Shown in pieces: positions 8,089 through 15,769 of a DNA stretch of 19,940 bases (positions within the stretch are counted from its first letter, which is position 1; every line of letters begins with the position of its first letter). Location of the stretch: NCBI GenBank assembly GCA_038239365.1, contig JBBSEU010000085.1:1-19940 (forward strand). Direction: 5' to 3'. A model generated the notes under the pieces. The model was not told the DNA's origin. It was given only the letters and a program-made list of their open reading frames with translations, and did not search any database. This stretch comes from JBBRMW01 sp038239365 (GTDB lineage: Bacteria; Chloroflexota; Anaerolineae; Aggregatilineales; UBA2796). Position numbers and translations under genes: made by a program.

Positions 8089-8385
8089 ATGATCTTGGAA
8101 GTCGCTATCCTTGATGTGCTTCCCACGCAAACTGTCGAATTTGAAGCGGCGTTCAAACAGGCACAATCGATCATTGCGTCGATGCCTGGCTATCTTTCGC
8201 ACGATCTGCAACGCTGCCTCGAAAATCCGGCTCGTTACATTTTGCTGGTACGCTGGGACACACTCGAAGATCACACGATTGGCTTTCGAGGATCGGTGCA
8301 GTACCAGGAATGGAAACGGCTGCTGCATCACTTCTATGATCCGTTCCCAACAGTCGAACATTTTCAATCGATCCCATCACTTTGA
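8089..8385 (+). CDS. Antibiotic biosynthesis monooxygenase (ABM)-like small protein
   Basis: A 98-residue protein with the pattern of a single ABM/dimeric ferredoxin-like barrel: beta strand I-L-E-V-A-I-L-D-V, a helix with F-E-A-A-F, then M-P-G-Y (about 32-35), a strand Y-I-L-L-V-R-W-D, the W-x-T-L-E-D-H loop and a second helix ending in a P-F-P-x-V-E-H-F segment. Family members are small homodimers, including monooxygenases, heme-degrading enzymes and many of unknown role. It starts 9 bases after the deaminase and ends 6 bases before the YgeY homologue, so it is cotranscribed with them. Its substrate cannot be read from the sequence; a link to oxidised purines is only suggested by position. 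Confidence 0.75.
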   Translation: MILEVAILDVLPTQTVEFEAAFKQAQSIIASMPGYLSHDLQRCLENPARYILLVRWDTLEDHTIGFRGSVQYQEWKRLLHHFYDPFPTVEHFQSIPSL

Positions 8386-8391
8386 GGTTCC

Positions 8392-9600
8392 ATGACATCG
8401 CTCCAAACCATCCAACATATCCGTGAGCGCGTAGGTAAACGACGTGACGCGATCCTTCGATTTTTGCGCGATCTGTGCGCCATCCCTAGTTATGACAGTC
8501 AGATCGAAGGTGTTGGCCGACGCGCCGCCCACGAAATGCACCACCTGGGCTTTGATGAAGTTCGCTTCGACAGAATGGGAAATATTCTGGGGCGCATTGG
8601 CAGCGGCGCTACCAAAATCCTGTACGACAGTCACATCGACACGGTGGGCATTGGAGATCGCTCTGAGTGGAAGTGGGATCCGTTTGTTGGCAAAGTCGAG
8701 GATGGTATCCTGTTCGCACGCGGCGCATCGGATGAAAAGGCCAGTACTCCCGGCATGATCTATGGCCTTGCCATCGCGCGCGATCTGGGCTTACTGGATG
8801 GCTACACGGCCTACTATTTCGGCAACATGGAAGAATGGTGTGATGGGATTGCGCCGCACGCCCTGGTTGAAGTCGAAGGCGTCCGCCCGGATTTCGTGGT
8901 GATCGGTGAGCCAACGCGACTACAGGTATATCGCGGACATAAAGGGCGCGTCGAAATGAAAGTTGTCGCCAAAGGGCGCAGTGCCCATGCCGCCAGCAAT
9001 TTTCTGGGTGATAACGCGATTTATAAACTGCTGCCGGTGATCGAGCGGATCAGTCATATGGATAGCGAATTGGGCGACGATCCGTTTTTGGGGCATGGCC
9101 GCATTACCGTGACGGATTTGCATGTTCAAACGCCGTCGATCAATGCCGTACCCGATGAAGCGACGATCTTCATTGATCGGCGTATGACCTTTGGCGAAAG
9201 TGCCGAAAGTGTGCTGGAACAGGTTCGCCAGATCGTCGGCGAGTCACCTGATCTGTACATGGAACTGCTGCATTATGCCACCCCAAGCTATACCGGATTT
9301 GTATTCCCGGTGGATAAAATTTTCCCATCATGGGCTTTGGTTGAAACGCATCCACTGGTTGTGGCAGGACAGGAAACGCTTCGCCTGTTGAATGGCGAAG
9401 CACCTAGCACAGGCAAATGGGAGTTCTCCACCAACGGCACGTATTGGGCAGGCAAGGCAGGGATTCCAAGTATCGGGTTCGGTCCCGGCGATGAAGTCCA
9501 TGCCCATACCGTGATCGATCAGGTCAGGCTTGATGACGTGGTCGATGCGACGGCCTTCTATGCATTGCTGCCCGCTGTATTGAAGCTGAACACGCGATGA
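8392..9600 (+). CDS. ygeY: YgeY family M20 metallohydrolase
   Basis: A 402-residue M20 family zinc hydrolase resembling E. coli YgeY, the 'selenium metabolism-linked' hydrolase of the purine/urate degradation cluster. Metal ligands are recognisable: D-S-H-I-D-T-V-G-I-G (His81, Asp83), G-A-S-D-E-K (Asp114), M-E-E-W-C-D-G (Glu147/148), I-G-E-P-T (Glu173) and the C-terminal A-H-T-V-I-D histidine. YgeY-like blocks include F-L-R-D-L-C-A-I-P-S near the N-terminus, V-Y-R-G-H-K-G-R-V-E-M (about 179-189), D-D-P-F-L-G-H-G and F-S-T-N-G-T. The dimerisation domain should span about 185-300. The chemical substrate of YgeY is not, to my knowledge, firmly established. It lies 6 bases after the ABM gene and overlaps the GNAT gene by the four bases ATGA. 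Confidence 0.87.
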   Translation: MTSLQTIQHIRERVGKRRDAILRFLRDLCAIPSYDSQIEGVGRRAAHEMHHLGFDEVRFDRMGNILGRIGSGATKILYDSHIDTVGIGDRSEWKWDPFVGKVEDGILFARGASDEKASTPGMIYGLAIARDLGLLDGYTAYYFGNMEEWCDGIAPHALVEVEGVRPDFVVIGEPTRLQVYRGHKGRVEMKVVAKGRSAHAASNFLGDNAIYKLLPVIERISHMDSELGDDPFLGHGRITVTDLHVQTPSINAVPDEATIFIDRRMTFGESAESVLEQVRQIVGESPDLYMELLHYATPSYTGFVFPVDKIFPSWALVETHPLVVAGQETLRLLNGEAPSTGKWEFSTNGTYWAGKAGIPSIGFGPGDEVHAHTVIDQVRLDDVVDATAFYALLPAVLKLNTR

Positions 9601-10088
9601 GCGATGCCGAAATTTGCCGCGTAACTGCCGAGGACGCGCCACTCATTGCACAACATCGCCTATTGTTGTTCGAGGAAGAAGGCGGATACGAGCGTACTCA
9701 ACTGGACATGATGTATGCGGCACTTCAAAGCTGGCTGCCGGAACGCATCGCCCAAGAGGAATATCTCGGCTGGTTTATGATAGTCGATTCGCAGGTTGCC
9801 GCCGGGATCGGGCTGTGGCTGCGCGCGCGATCACCAACGCCGCGCAACCTGTCGCTAACCATCGGGCATTTCTGCGACGTATATACCTATCCAGCGTTTC
9901 GGCGACGCGGCTTCGCACGACGACTGTTGAAAACCGCATTCCGCTGGTGTGCCGATCACGATCTACACAGCTTTAGTCTGGCAGCCACTGAACAGGGACG
10001 CCCATTGTACGAATCGTTTGGGTTCACGTCCGATCATGGCGCAATGATCTTAGGATCTCTGCCAAATTCAGAAGATTCGTCACGATAA
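9597..10088 (+). CDS. GNAT family N-acetyltransferase
   Basis: A 163-residue protein with a GNAT fold. The acetyl-CoA-binding motif A is visible as V-Y-T-Y-P-A-F-R-R-R-G-F-A-R-R-L-L (about 95-111, the R-x-x-G-x-A pyrophosphate loop). Motif B is G-R-P-L-Y-E-S-F-G-F near 144-153. It should transfer an acetyl group from acetyl-CoA to an amine, but the acceptor is unknown. The ATGA overlap with the YgeY homologue implies translational coupling. The stop lies 2 bases before the alpha/beta hydrolase start. A modifying role on an amino intermediate of the same operon is possible, but that is inference from position only. Confidence 0.88.
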   Translation: MSDAEICRVTAEDAPLIAQHRLLLFEEEGGYERTQLDMMYAALQSWLPERIAQEEYLGWFMIVDSQVAAGIGLWLRARSPTPRNLSLTIGHFCDVYTYPAFRRRGFARRLLKTAFRWCADHDLHSFSLAATEQGRPLYESFGFTSDHGAMILGSLPNSEDSSR

Positions 10089-10090
10089 CG

Positions 10091-11014
10091 ATGCACGCTA
10101 AAGCTAAAGCCAATAAACACCGCTGGCGCTATGCCCGCAATTTACTACTTGTTTTCGCCTCGGTGTTGCTCATTGCACTTATCGGTGTCTCGGCGTTACT
10201 CGGCGTTCGGCATGGCAATAGTTTAATACATCCACCACGTATTGTTCCTTGCTGTGATACGCCTGCAACTTACAACTTGAGCTACAGCGACGTTTCGTTT
10301 CAGGCAGATGACGGTATCACATTGCGCGGCTGGTATATTCCATCCCAAAATGGGGCAGTTATCATCGTTGCACATGGTCTGGGCGGTAGTCGAACTGGGA
10401 TGCTACCACTTGCCAATGTGCTGGCGAAGCATGGCTACGGCATACTTGTTTACGATTTGCGGGCACATGGAGCAAGCGACGGCACTATTTTTGGCTATGG
10501 TTGGCGGGATGTACTAGCCGCATCGAACTATTTACGAAAAGTGGTAGGAATTGACTCCAAACGGATCGGTATGTATGGCTCGTCGCTAGGTGGTGTTATG
10601 GCAGTACAAGCTGCCGCCCGTGATACGAATATTGCCGCCCTTGCTGCCGATGGAATTGGCGCGACAACGCTGGATGATTTTCCACCGCGCACATCCTTAC
10701 TCGATTGGCTGTTTATTCCCTACGATGTGGCAAGTATTGCGACGATACAGTTATCGACAGGTGAATCGCTCATGTCGATGCACGAAGCTGCACGCCATAT
10801 TGCGCCGCGCCCGATTTTGCTGATCACATCGGCAGAAACGGACGGCGCGCTCAAAACGGAACACGACATTACCTTGAGTGTATATGATGCCGCCGCACAA
10901 CCCAAATCTTTTTGGGAGATTCCGGGGGTTGGGCACACTGGCGGCTTTGGCGCGTTTCCACAAGAATACGAGGCACGATTAGTGACATTCTTTGATTCGG
11001 CGTTATTCAAATGA
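10091..11014 (+). CDS. Membrane-anchored alpha/beta hydrolase
   Basis: A 307-residue serine hydrolase. A basic N-terminus (about 1-16) and one hydrophobic segment (about 17-39) form a signal anchor, which places the catalytic domain outside the membrane. The alpha/beta core has the oxyanion H-G-L-G-G (95-99), D-L-R-A-H-G-A-S-D (122-130), the nucleophile elbow G-S-S-L-G-G (Ser165) and the catalytic His282 in P-G-V-G-H-T-G-G. The acid is probably among Glu249-Asp251. The layout is like the 'alpha/beta hydrolase with N-terminal anchor' (dienelactone hydrolase or prolyl-peptidase-like) esterases. The substrate is unknown. It begins 2 bases after the GNAT stop and overlaps the threonine synthase-like gene by ATGA. 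Composition is somewhat more AT-rich than the preceding genes. Confidence 0.87.
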   Translation: MHAKAKANKHRWRYARNLLLVFASVLLIALIGVSALLGVRHGNSLIHPPRIVPCCDTPATYNLSYSDVSFQADDGITLRGWYIPSQNGAVIIVAHGLGGSRTGMLPLANVLAKHGYGILVYDLRAHGASDGTIFGYGWRDVLAASNYLRKVVGIDSKRIGMYGSSLGGVMAVQAAARDTNIAALAADGIGATTLDDFPPRTSLLDWLFIPYDVASIATIQLSTGESLMSMHEAARHIAPRPILLITSAETDGALKTEHDITLSVYDAAAQPKSFWEIPGVGHTGGFGAFPQEYEARLVTFFDSALFK

Positions 11015-12303
11015 CGAACCCATATCTTACAAATCTTCAATGCACCGTTTGCCAGCGCACCTATTCAATTGATGTAGTGCTGTACACTTGTCCGGTTTGC
11101 GGCGAAGTCGGGACGCTGGACATCCATTATGATTTTGACCAACTGCGATCTGTCCTCAATCCGGCGCAAATTAGTGCCAGCACTGATCAGACGATGTGGC
11201 GCTACCGTGCGTTAACGCCCATTGCCCCTGATGAACCGATCCCGCCCTTACCTGTTGGGGGGACGCCGCTTGTGCCTGCGCCGCGCCTTGCCAAAGCAGT
11301 TGGTGTGCGCGAGTTATGGATCAAAGACGATGGCCGCAACCCAACTGGATCACTCAAGGATCGAGCCAGCGCAATGGCTGTTGCGCGTGCAATGGCGATC
11401 AATGCGTCTGTTGTGACGACGGCCAGCACTGGTAATGCAGCGGCGGCACTGGCTGGAGTCGCAGCCAGTGTAGGGATGAAAGCCGTCATTTTCGTTCCGG
11501 CTTCTGCCCCCGAAGCCAAGATCGCCCAATTACTTGTTTACGGCGCGACAGTTTTTCTGGTAGATGGCAGCTACGATGATGCGTTCGACCTGTGTATGCA
11601 GACCGCGCAAACTTATGGTTGGTACAATCGCAGCACGGGCATAAATCCGTTCACCACCGAAGGCAAAAAGACCGTCTCATTCGAGATCGCGGAGACGTTG
11701 GGTTGGAAAGCGCCCGATGTAGTAGTCGTTAGCGTAGGTGATGGCAGCATTATTGGCGGCACTTACAAAGGCTTTGCGGATCTGTATGCGCTTGGCTGGA
11801 TTGACCGAATGCCACGCCTGATCGGAGTGCAAGCCGCCGGAAGTGCCAGCCTGTATAATGCCTGGCAGCGCGGCTCTGACGGCACGGACATAACGCCGAC
11901 CAGTGCATCGACACTTGCGGACAGCATCTCGTCCGACTTGCCACGAGATCGGGTTAAGGCGCTGCGTGCTGTCCGTGAAACGGGTGGGGCGTTTGTGCGT
12001 GTCTCAGATGATCAGATCATCGCGGCGATCCCGGAAATGGCATGGTTAACAGGCGTCTTTGCTGAACCTGCCGCCGCTGCCTCACTGGCCGGATTGAGAC
12101 AATTGTTGCATGAGGGTGTAGTAGACATTTCGGAACGAATTGTGCTATTGATTACAGGCAACGGCCTCAAAGACATTCGTGGTGCGATGCGTTCTGTTGG
12201 CAACGGCTATAAAGTTCATAATAACCTGGCTGACGTTCGCGCACTAACTGCTGAGCTAGGAATCGAGCCAATAGCCCAAAATAGCCAGTACAATCGAACA
12301 TAA
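11011..12303 (+). CDS. thrC: Threonine synthase-like PLP enzyme
   Basis: A fold-type II PLP enzyme of 430 residues resembling threonine synthase, which converts O-phosphohomoserine to threonine. An N-terminal zinc ribbon is present (Cys11, Cys14, Cys27, Cys30), as in many class of threonine synthase from Chloroflexota and archaea. The PLP lysine is Lys116 in N-P-T-G-S-L-K-D-R-A. The phosphate-binding S-T-G-N-A-A lies near 142-147, and S-V-G-D-G-S-I-I-G-G (about 241-250) is the glycine loop region. It is the last gene of the tightly coupled operon and overlaps the hydrolase gene by ATGA. No homoserine kinase or dehydrogenase is adjacent. A role on another beta- or gamma-substituted amino acid, tied to the purine-type genes, is therefore a real alternative to ordinary threonine synthesis. 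Confidence 0.8.
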   Translation: MTNPYLTNLQCTVCQRTYSIDVVLYTCPVCGEVGTLDIHYDFDQLRSVLNPAQISASTDQTMWRYRALTPIAPDEPIPPLPVGGTPLVPAPRLAKAVGVRELWIKDDGRNPTGSLKDRASAMAVARAMAINASVVTTASTGNAAAALAGVAASVGMKAVIFVPASAPEAKIAQLLVYGATVFLVDGSYDDAFDLCMQTAQTYGWYNRSTGINPFTTEGKKTVSFEIAETLGWKAPDVVVVSVGDGSIIGGTYKGFADLYALGWIDRMPRLIGVQAAGSASLYNAWQRGSDGTDITPTSASTLADSISSDLPRDRVKALRAVRETGGAFVRVSDDQIIAAIPEMAWLTGVFAEPAAAASLAGLRQLLHEGVVDISERIVLLITGNGLKDIRGAMRSVGNGYKVHNNLADVRALTAELGIEPIAQNSQYNRT

Positions 12304-12342
12304 ATCTGTTAAAATAGTGACAGGTGTCCAGGGAGTTGGAAC

Positions 12343-12561
12343 ATGGCGACAGAACGTGTTGGCAATATGACATTAGGTGAATTAACCCGAATTGTCGAGC
12401 GAATTATCGAGGCTCGTTTAGTTGAAGACGAAGGTGATGTGCCAGAAGTCAACAATGAACAACTCGAAAGAATTTTTGACTCAATTGATCAAAATATGTG
12501 GACGCCTCCACCTGGCGCAAAGTCAACTTTAGAATTGTTGCGCGAAGATCGTGACCAATAA
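12343..12561 (+). CDS. VapB-like antitoxin
   Basis: A 72-residue, acidic, mostly helical protein directly before a PIN toxin. The N-terminal M-T-L-G-E-L-x-x-I-V segment could form the DNA-contacting or dimer part. The C-terminal W-T-P-P-P-G-A-K-S-T-L-E-L-L-R-E-D-R-D-Q (about 53-72) is the conserved tail that I recall in small proteins paired with PIN domains, probably the toxin-wrapping segment. The ATG has a good GGGAG site 7 bases upstream. A TAAAAT at 12310-12315 could be its own -10 box, with a poor -35. The stop and the toxin start overlap as TAATG. Such antitoxins usually repress their own promoter; no clear operator is visible. Confidence 0.78.
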   Translation: MATERVGNMTLGELTRIVERIIEARLVEDEGDVPEVNNEQLERIFDSIDQNMWTPPPGAKSTLELLREDRDQ

Positions 12562-12998
12562 TGGCCGTTTACGTCGTCGATGCCAGTATCGTTATCCAAC
12601 GATTTATCAGGGATAGCTACACAATGCAAGCACGTACTTTATTTGATGGCCTGAAACTCTCAGATAAATTGTATGTACCAGAGTTCTGCTTGTTAGAGTG
12701 TACTAATGTTCTGTGGAAACAAGTTCGCTTTCAGGGAATGCCGGAACAGCAGGCAATTCAGGCGATTATAAATCTAAACGTACTTCCACTCAGAATCCTA
12801 AAAGTGCGGGGCCGCCTTATTTCTGCCCTGCAAATTGGGTTGGAATATAAGCTGGCGCTTTATGACTCGGTGTACGTTGCGATGGCTCTGCAATTGAAGT
12901 GCCCACCGATCACTGTTGATGAAAAACAAAAAAACGCGGCACTTGCAAGTGGTGTATCCGTTAAACCGATTACCGATTTTATGCCTTCGACGGAGTGA
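12561..12998 (+). CDS. PIN domain ribonuclease toxin (VapC-like)
   Basis: A 145-residue PIN domain protein, the toxin partner of the preceding antitoxin. VapC toxins are Mg-dependent RNases that often cut tRNA or rRNA. The acidic active-site residues are in place: Asp7 (V-V-D-A-S), Glu46 (L-L-E-C-T-N), Asp102 (Y-D-S-V-Y-V-A-M-A) and Asp120 (T-V-D-E-K). The start shares one base with the antitoxin stop (TAATG), the usual coupled order for VapBC. The pair is AT-richer than its neighbours and sits between the coupled upstream operon and the glycosyltransferase gene, consistent with a mobile insert. Confidence 0.9.
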   Translation: MAVYVVDASIVIQRFIRDSYTMQARTLFDGLKLSDKLYVPEFCLLECTNVLWKQVRFQGMPEQQAIQAIINLNVLPLRILKVRGRLISALQIGLEYKLALYDSVYVAMALQLKCPPITVDEKQKNAALASGVSVKPITDFMPSTE

Positions 12999-13004
12999 AC
13001 TAGC

Positions 13005-14045
13005 TTGAACGTAGGTGATATGGATCAGGTTTACCCGAAAGCAGTCTATTCAATCGTCGCGCCGATTTATAACGAAAGTGGCAATATTCCGACGCTGTAC
13101 AAACGCATCTGCGAAGTGATGGACTCGACAAGCGAACCCTGGGAAATGGTCACGATCAACGATGGTAGCCGCGATAACTCACTGCAACTACTGCGGGAGA
13201 TCAATGCCAGAGACGCCCGTATCAAGGTGATCGACTTTGCGCGTAACTTCGGGCATCAGGTGGCCGTCACGGCGGGCATGGACTTCACGCAGGGCAATGC
13301 CGTCGTGGTGATCGATGCCGACCTGCAAGACCCGCCCGAAGTGATTCTCGATCTGATTGCCAAGTGGAAAGAGGGCTATGAAGTCGTTTATGCCGTTCGT
13401 ACAGAACGACAGGGCGAATCGGCCTTCAAATTGTTCACGGCCAAGCTGTTTTATCGGGTCATTTACCGCATTACTGACGTGAATATCCCGCTCGACACGG
13501 GCGATTTTCGGCTGATGGATCGGCGCGTCGTCGATGCGGTTAGCAACATGCGCGAACACAACCGTTTCATTCGCGGCATGACCAGTTGGGTGGGCTTCCG
13601 GCAAACGGGCGTCGGCTACAAACGTGCGGCGCGACTCAGCGGCAAAACAAATTATCCGCTCCGTAAGATGATCAAACTGGCCTGGGATGCGATCACCGGC
13701 TTCTCATATTTTCCGTTGCAGGTGGCGATATATGCCAGTCTGGTGTTTGGTTTGCTGGCTGTGCTGGGGATTCCGCTGGTAGCCTTTTTGAGACTGGCAA
13801 CCGGGCAAATCTGGTTTGAGGGGCAAGCGACGGCCATTGTACTGATTCTATTGGTTGCGTCGTTCATGTTCTTCTTTTTCTTCGTGATCGGCCAGTATAT
13901 TGCCCGTATCTACGATGAAGTGCGCGGGCGTCCGCTATACATCGTTGCCGATACCTTCGGGATGCCGCGTAACAGCAATGCCCGCTATACTGGAACAGAG
14001 TATCGGGCGACTGAATTACCTCAAAAAGACGGGCAAATTACGTAG
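13005..14045 (+). CDS. GT2 glycosyltransferase, GtrB/DPM1-like polyprenyl-phosphate type
   Basis: A 346-residue family 2 glycosyltransferase that probably transfers a sugar from a nucleotide donor to undecaprenyl (polyprenyl) phosphate at the membrane. The GT-A domain shows V-A-P-I-Y-N-E (18-24), N-D-G-S-R-D (52-57), the metal-binding D-A-D with following L-Q-D-P-P (104-111), D-T-G-D-F-R-L-M-D (164-172) and R-L-S-G-K-T-N-Y (210-217), the pattern of GtrB/DPM1-like enzymes. Two C-terminal membrane helices lie at about 235-262 and 276-300. The TTG at 13005 is preceded by GGAG 9 bases away, which overlaps the toxin stop. An ATG at 13020 (minus 5 residues) is an alternative with AGGTG close before it. 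No flippase or GtrA partner is adjacent. Confidence 0.9.
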   Translation: MNVGDMDQVYPKAVYSIVAPIYNESGNIPTLYKRICEVMDSTSEPWEMVTINDGSRDNSLQLLREINARDARIKVIDFARNFGHQVAVTAGMDFTQGNAVVVIDADLQDPPEVILDLIAKWKEGYEVVYAVRTERQGESAFKLFTAKLFYRVIYRITDVNIPLDTGDFRLMDRRVVDAVSNMREHNRFIRGMTSWVGFRQTGVGYKRAARLSGKTNYPLRKMIKLAWDAITGFSYFPLQVAIYASLVFGLLAVLGIPLVAFLRLATGQIWFEGQATAIVLILLVASFMFFFFFVIGQYIARIYDEVRGRPLYIVADTFGMPRNSNARYTGTEYRATELPQKDGQIT

Positions 14046-14121
14046 CTTCGGCTTAAGTAACGGGCGATGGATAATGGGGTTATATCGTTCGCTTGTTGTT
14101 GAGTTAATAAATGAGGACAGC

Positions 14122-14349
14122 GTGGTCAACAATCAACAAGACCCGGCAGCCAAAGCGCACGAATACGAACAATCAGTCATCGCCTATGAAAAAGTTGATC
14201 GCCAGATCGACGATCTGCTTTCCGCGCGGGGCGGCATCAGCCAGAATCTTTCCGACGAAGATTACGTTCACTACCGCGAATTAGTTGATCTGCGCGATCT
14301 GGCCTACAACCGCATGAAGACGCTTGAACGTGCCTTACTGGACGAATAA
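14122..14349 (+). CDS. Small helical protein of unknown function
   Basis: I do not recognise this 75-residue protein. It is strongly charged and predicted all-helical: a helix with E-Y-E-Q-S-V-I-A-Y-E-K-V-D-R-Q-I-D-D-L-L, a short G-G-I-S turn, then a second helix with heptad-like spacing ending in M-K-T-L-E-R-A-L-L. This suggests a small helical hairpin or coiled coil. The chosen start is GTG at 14122 with GAGGA at 14113-14117. An in-frame ATG at 14074 would add 16 residues, and the frame is open even further into the glycosyltransferase gene in another phase. It ends 25 bases before the PLP enzyme gene, so the two may be cotranscribed. Confidence 0.65.
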   Translation: MVNNQQDPAAKAHEYEQSVIAYEKVDRQIDDLLSARGGISQNLSDEDYVHYRELVDLRDLAYNRMKTLERALLDE

Positions 14350-14374
14350 TCACAAGAAATATTGAGAAGCATCT

Positions 14375-15769
14375 ATGATCACTGGCCCCACCTTCGAGGA
14401 AATGCTCCATCCCCAGCGGATCGATCCGGTCATTCGTGCCAAAGCGGACGCTGCACGCACTGCCGCACCACTCGATCCAGTCAATCTGTACAACATCACC
14501 TGGCGCGATCCGCAGGGTCAGGCCTATCACGAGGTATTGCCCCATTCGCTGACGGGAATTGACGCGGACATTGTGGTGTTGTATGGCAAACAGTTTCCAT
14601 CAGGCAGTCACAAAGTTGGCGCGGCCTACTCCGTTCTGCTCGAAAAACAGTTGTACGGCGAAGTTGATCCAGCGGTACATACGCTGGTCTGGCCGTCCAC
14701 AGGCAACTATGGGATCGGCGGCGCGTGGGTTGGCGGGCGTATGGGCTGTAAGAGTCTGGTTGTGCTGCCCGAAGGCATGAGCCGCGAACGTTTTGAGCGC
14801 ATCGAAAACTATGGCGCGAAAGTGATCAAAACGGTTGGTTCAGAGAGCAACGTCAAAGAAATTTATGACAAGACCAAAGAACTGCGTGCCAGCGATCCGA
14901 ACATTCGCATCCTGAATCAATTTGAGGTGATGGGCAACTATCGCTTTCATTATCACGTCACCGGGAACACGCTGGTCGAACTTGCCGCCGAATTGCAGAC
15001 CAAAGGGATCGGACGCGGCGTGATCAATGCGTTCTGTTCGGCGATGGGCAGTTCCGGCACGATTGCCGCCGGGGATCGACTTAAACAAGTTTTTCCGGGT
15101 CATCTGATCGTTGGCCTTGAACCGATCCAATGTCCGACGCTGTACAACAATGGTTATGGCGTGCATGATATTCAGGGAATCGGTGATAAACACGTCACCT
15201 GGATTCACAACGTCTGGAACATGGACGCGATCATGTGCATCGACGATCTGGAATGCAAGAAGGGCTTGCAACTGCTCAGCGAAGCAGCAGGCCGTCAAAC
15301 CCTCGTAGAGCGTTACGGTGCTGATCCGACAGTTGTGGAACGGCTCGGCAGTCTATTTGGAATCAGCGGCATTTGCAACATTCTGGGCGCGATCAAAACC
15401 GCCAAATATTATGGCCTCGGAAAAGGCGATGTGATCGCTACCATTGCCACCGACGCGCTGGATCGCTACTACAGCGTCATGGATAGTATGCGCGAATGCT
15501 ACGGTGCGCTGGACACGGCGGCGGCAGTCGGGCGTGTTGAAGGTGTGTTTCATGGCGTTCGTACCGATTGGGTGCAGCCCGGCACTTTTGAAAGTCGCAG
15601 CCGTTGGCACAACCTGAAATATTACACCTGGGTTGAACAGCAGGGCAAAACCGTTGAGGAACTCGATGCTCAACGTGATCCGCAGTGGTGGATCGATCAT
15701 CAGGCGCTTGTGCCAGAAATCGACGCACGGCTAACCGCTCTGCGTGAACACAATGCCATCAATGCCTGA
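14375..15769 (+). CDS. Fold-type II PLP-dependent enzyme of uncertain specificity
   Basis: A 464-residue member of the tryptophan synthase-beta / cysteine synthase superfamily. The PLP lysine is Lys80 in F-P-S-G-S-H-K-V-G-A-A. The cofactor phosphate/substrate loop S-T-G-N-Y-G follows at 108-113, and a second glycine loop M-G-S-S-G-T-I-A-A-G-D is near 229-239. The order matches cysteine synthases and dehydratases, but the protein is 130-150 residues longer, with an N-terminal extension of about 60 residues and a C-terminal part rich in Trp, Tyr and Arg (about 385-464). The F-K-based motif I recall for diaminopropionate ammonia-lyase (YgeX/DpaL) is absent. Catalysis on a beta-substituted amino acid is the safe inference. 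Its stop shares one base with the next start (TGATG). SsnA-like and YgeY-like genes nearby make a role in the same nitrogen pathway plausible. Confidence 0.85.
   Translation: MITGPTFEEMLHPQRIDPVIRAKADAARTAAPLDPVNLYNITWRDPQGQAYHEVLPHSLTGIDADIVVLYGKQFPSGSHKVGAAYSVLLEKQLYGEVDPAVHTLVWPSTGNYGIGGAWVGGRMGCKSLVVLPEGMSRERFERIENYGAKVIKTVGSESNVKEIYDKTKELRASDPNIRILNQFEVMGNYRFHYHVTGNTLVELAAELQTKGIGRGVINAFCSAMGSSGTIAAGDRLKQVFPGHLIVGLEPIQCPTLYNNGYGVHDIQGIGDKHVTWIHNVWNMDAIMCIDDLECKKGLQLLSEAAGRQTLVERYGADPTVVERLGSLFGISGICNILGAIKTAKYYGLGKGDVIATIATDALDRYYSVMDSMRECYGALDTAAAVGRVEGVFHGVRTDWVQPGTFESRSRWHNLKYYTWVEQQGKTVEELDAQRDPQWWIDHQALVPEIDARLTALREHNAINA

Noticed and set aside
10091..10210. Cleavable signal peptide on the alpha/beta hydrolase
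   Set aside because: The hydrophobic segment is long and no clear signal-peptidase site or lipobox follows it, so a signal anchor is more likely.
13900..14121. Long upstream part of the frame containing the small helical protein
   Set aside because: It overlaps the C-terminal coding part of the glycosyltransferase in another phase and reads as low-complexity, non-conserved sequence. The gene more likely starts at 14122 or 14074.
14840..15298. Minus-strand open frame of 152 codons inside the PLP enzyme gene
   Set aside because: Antisense to the conserved catalytic half of the PLP enzyme, with no motif or start signal.
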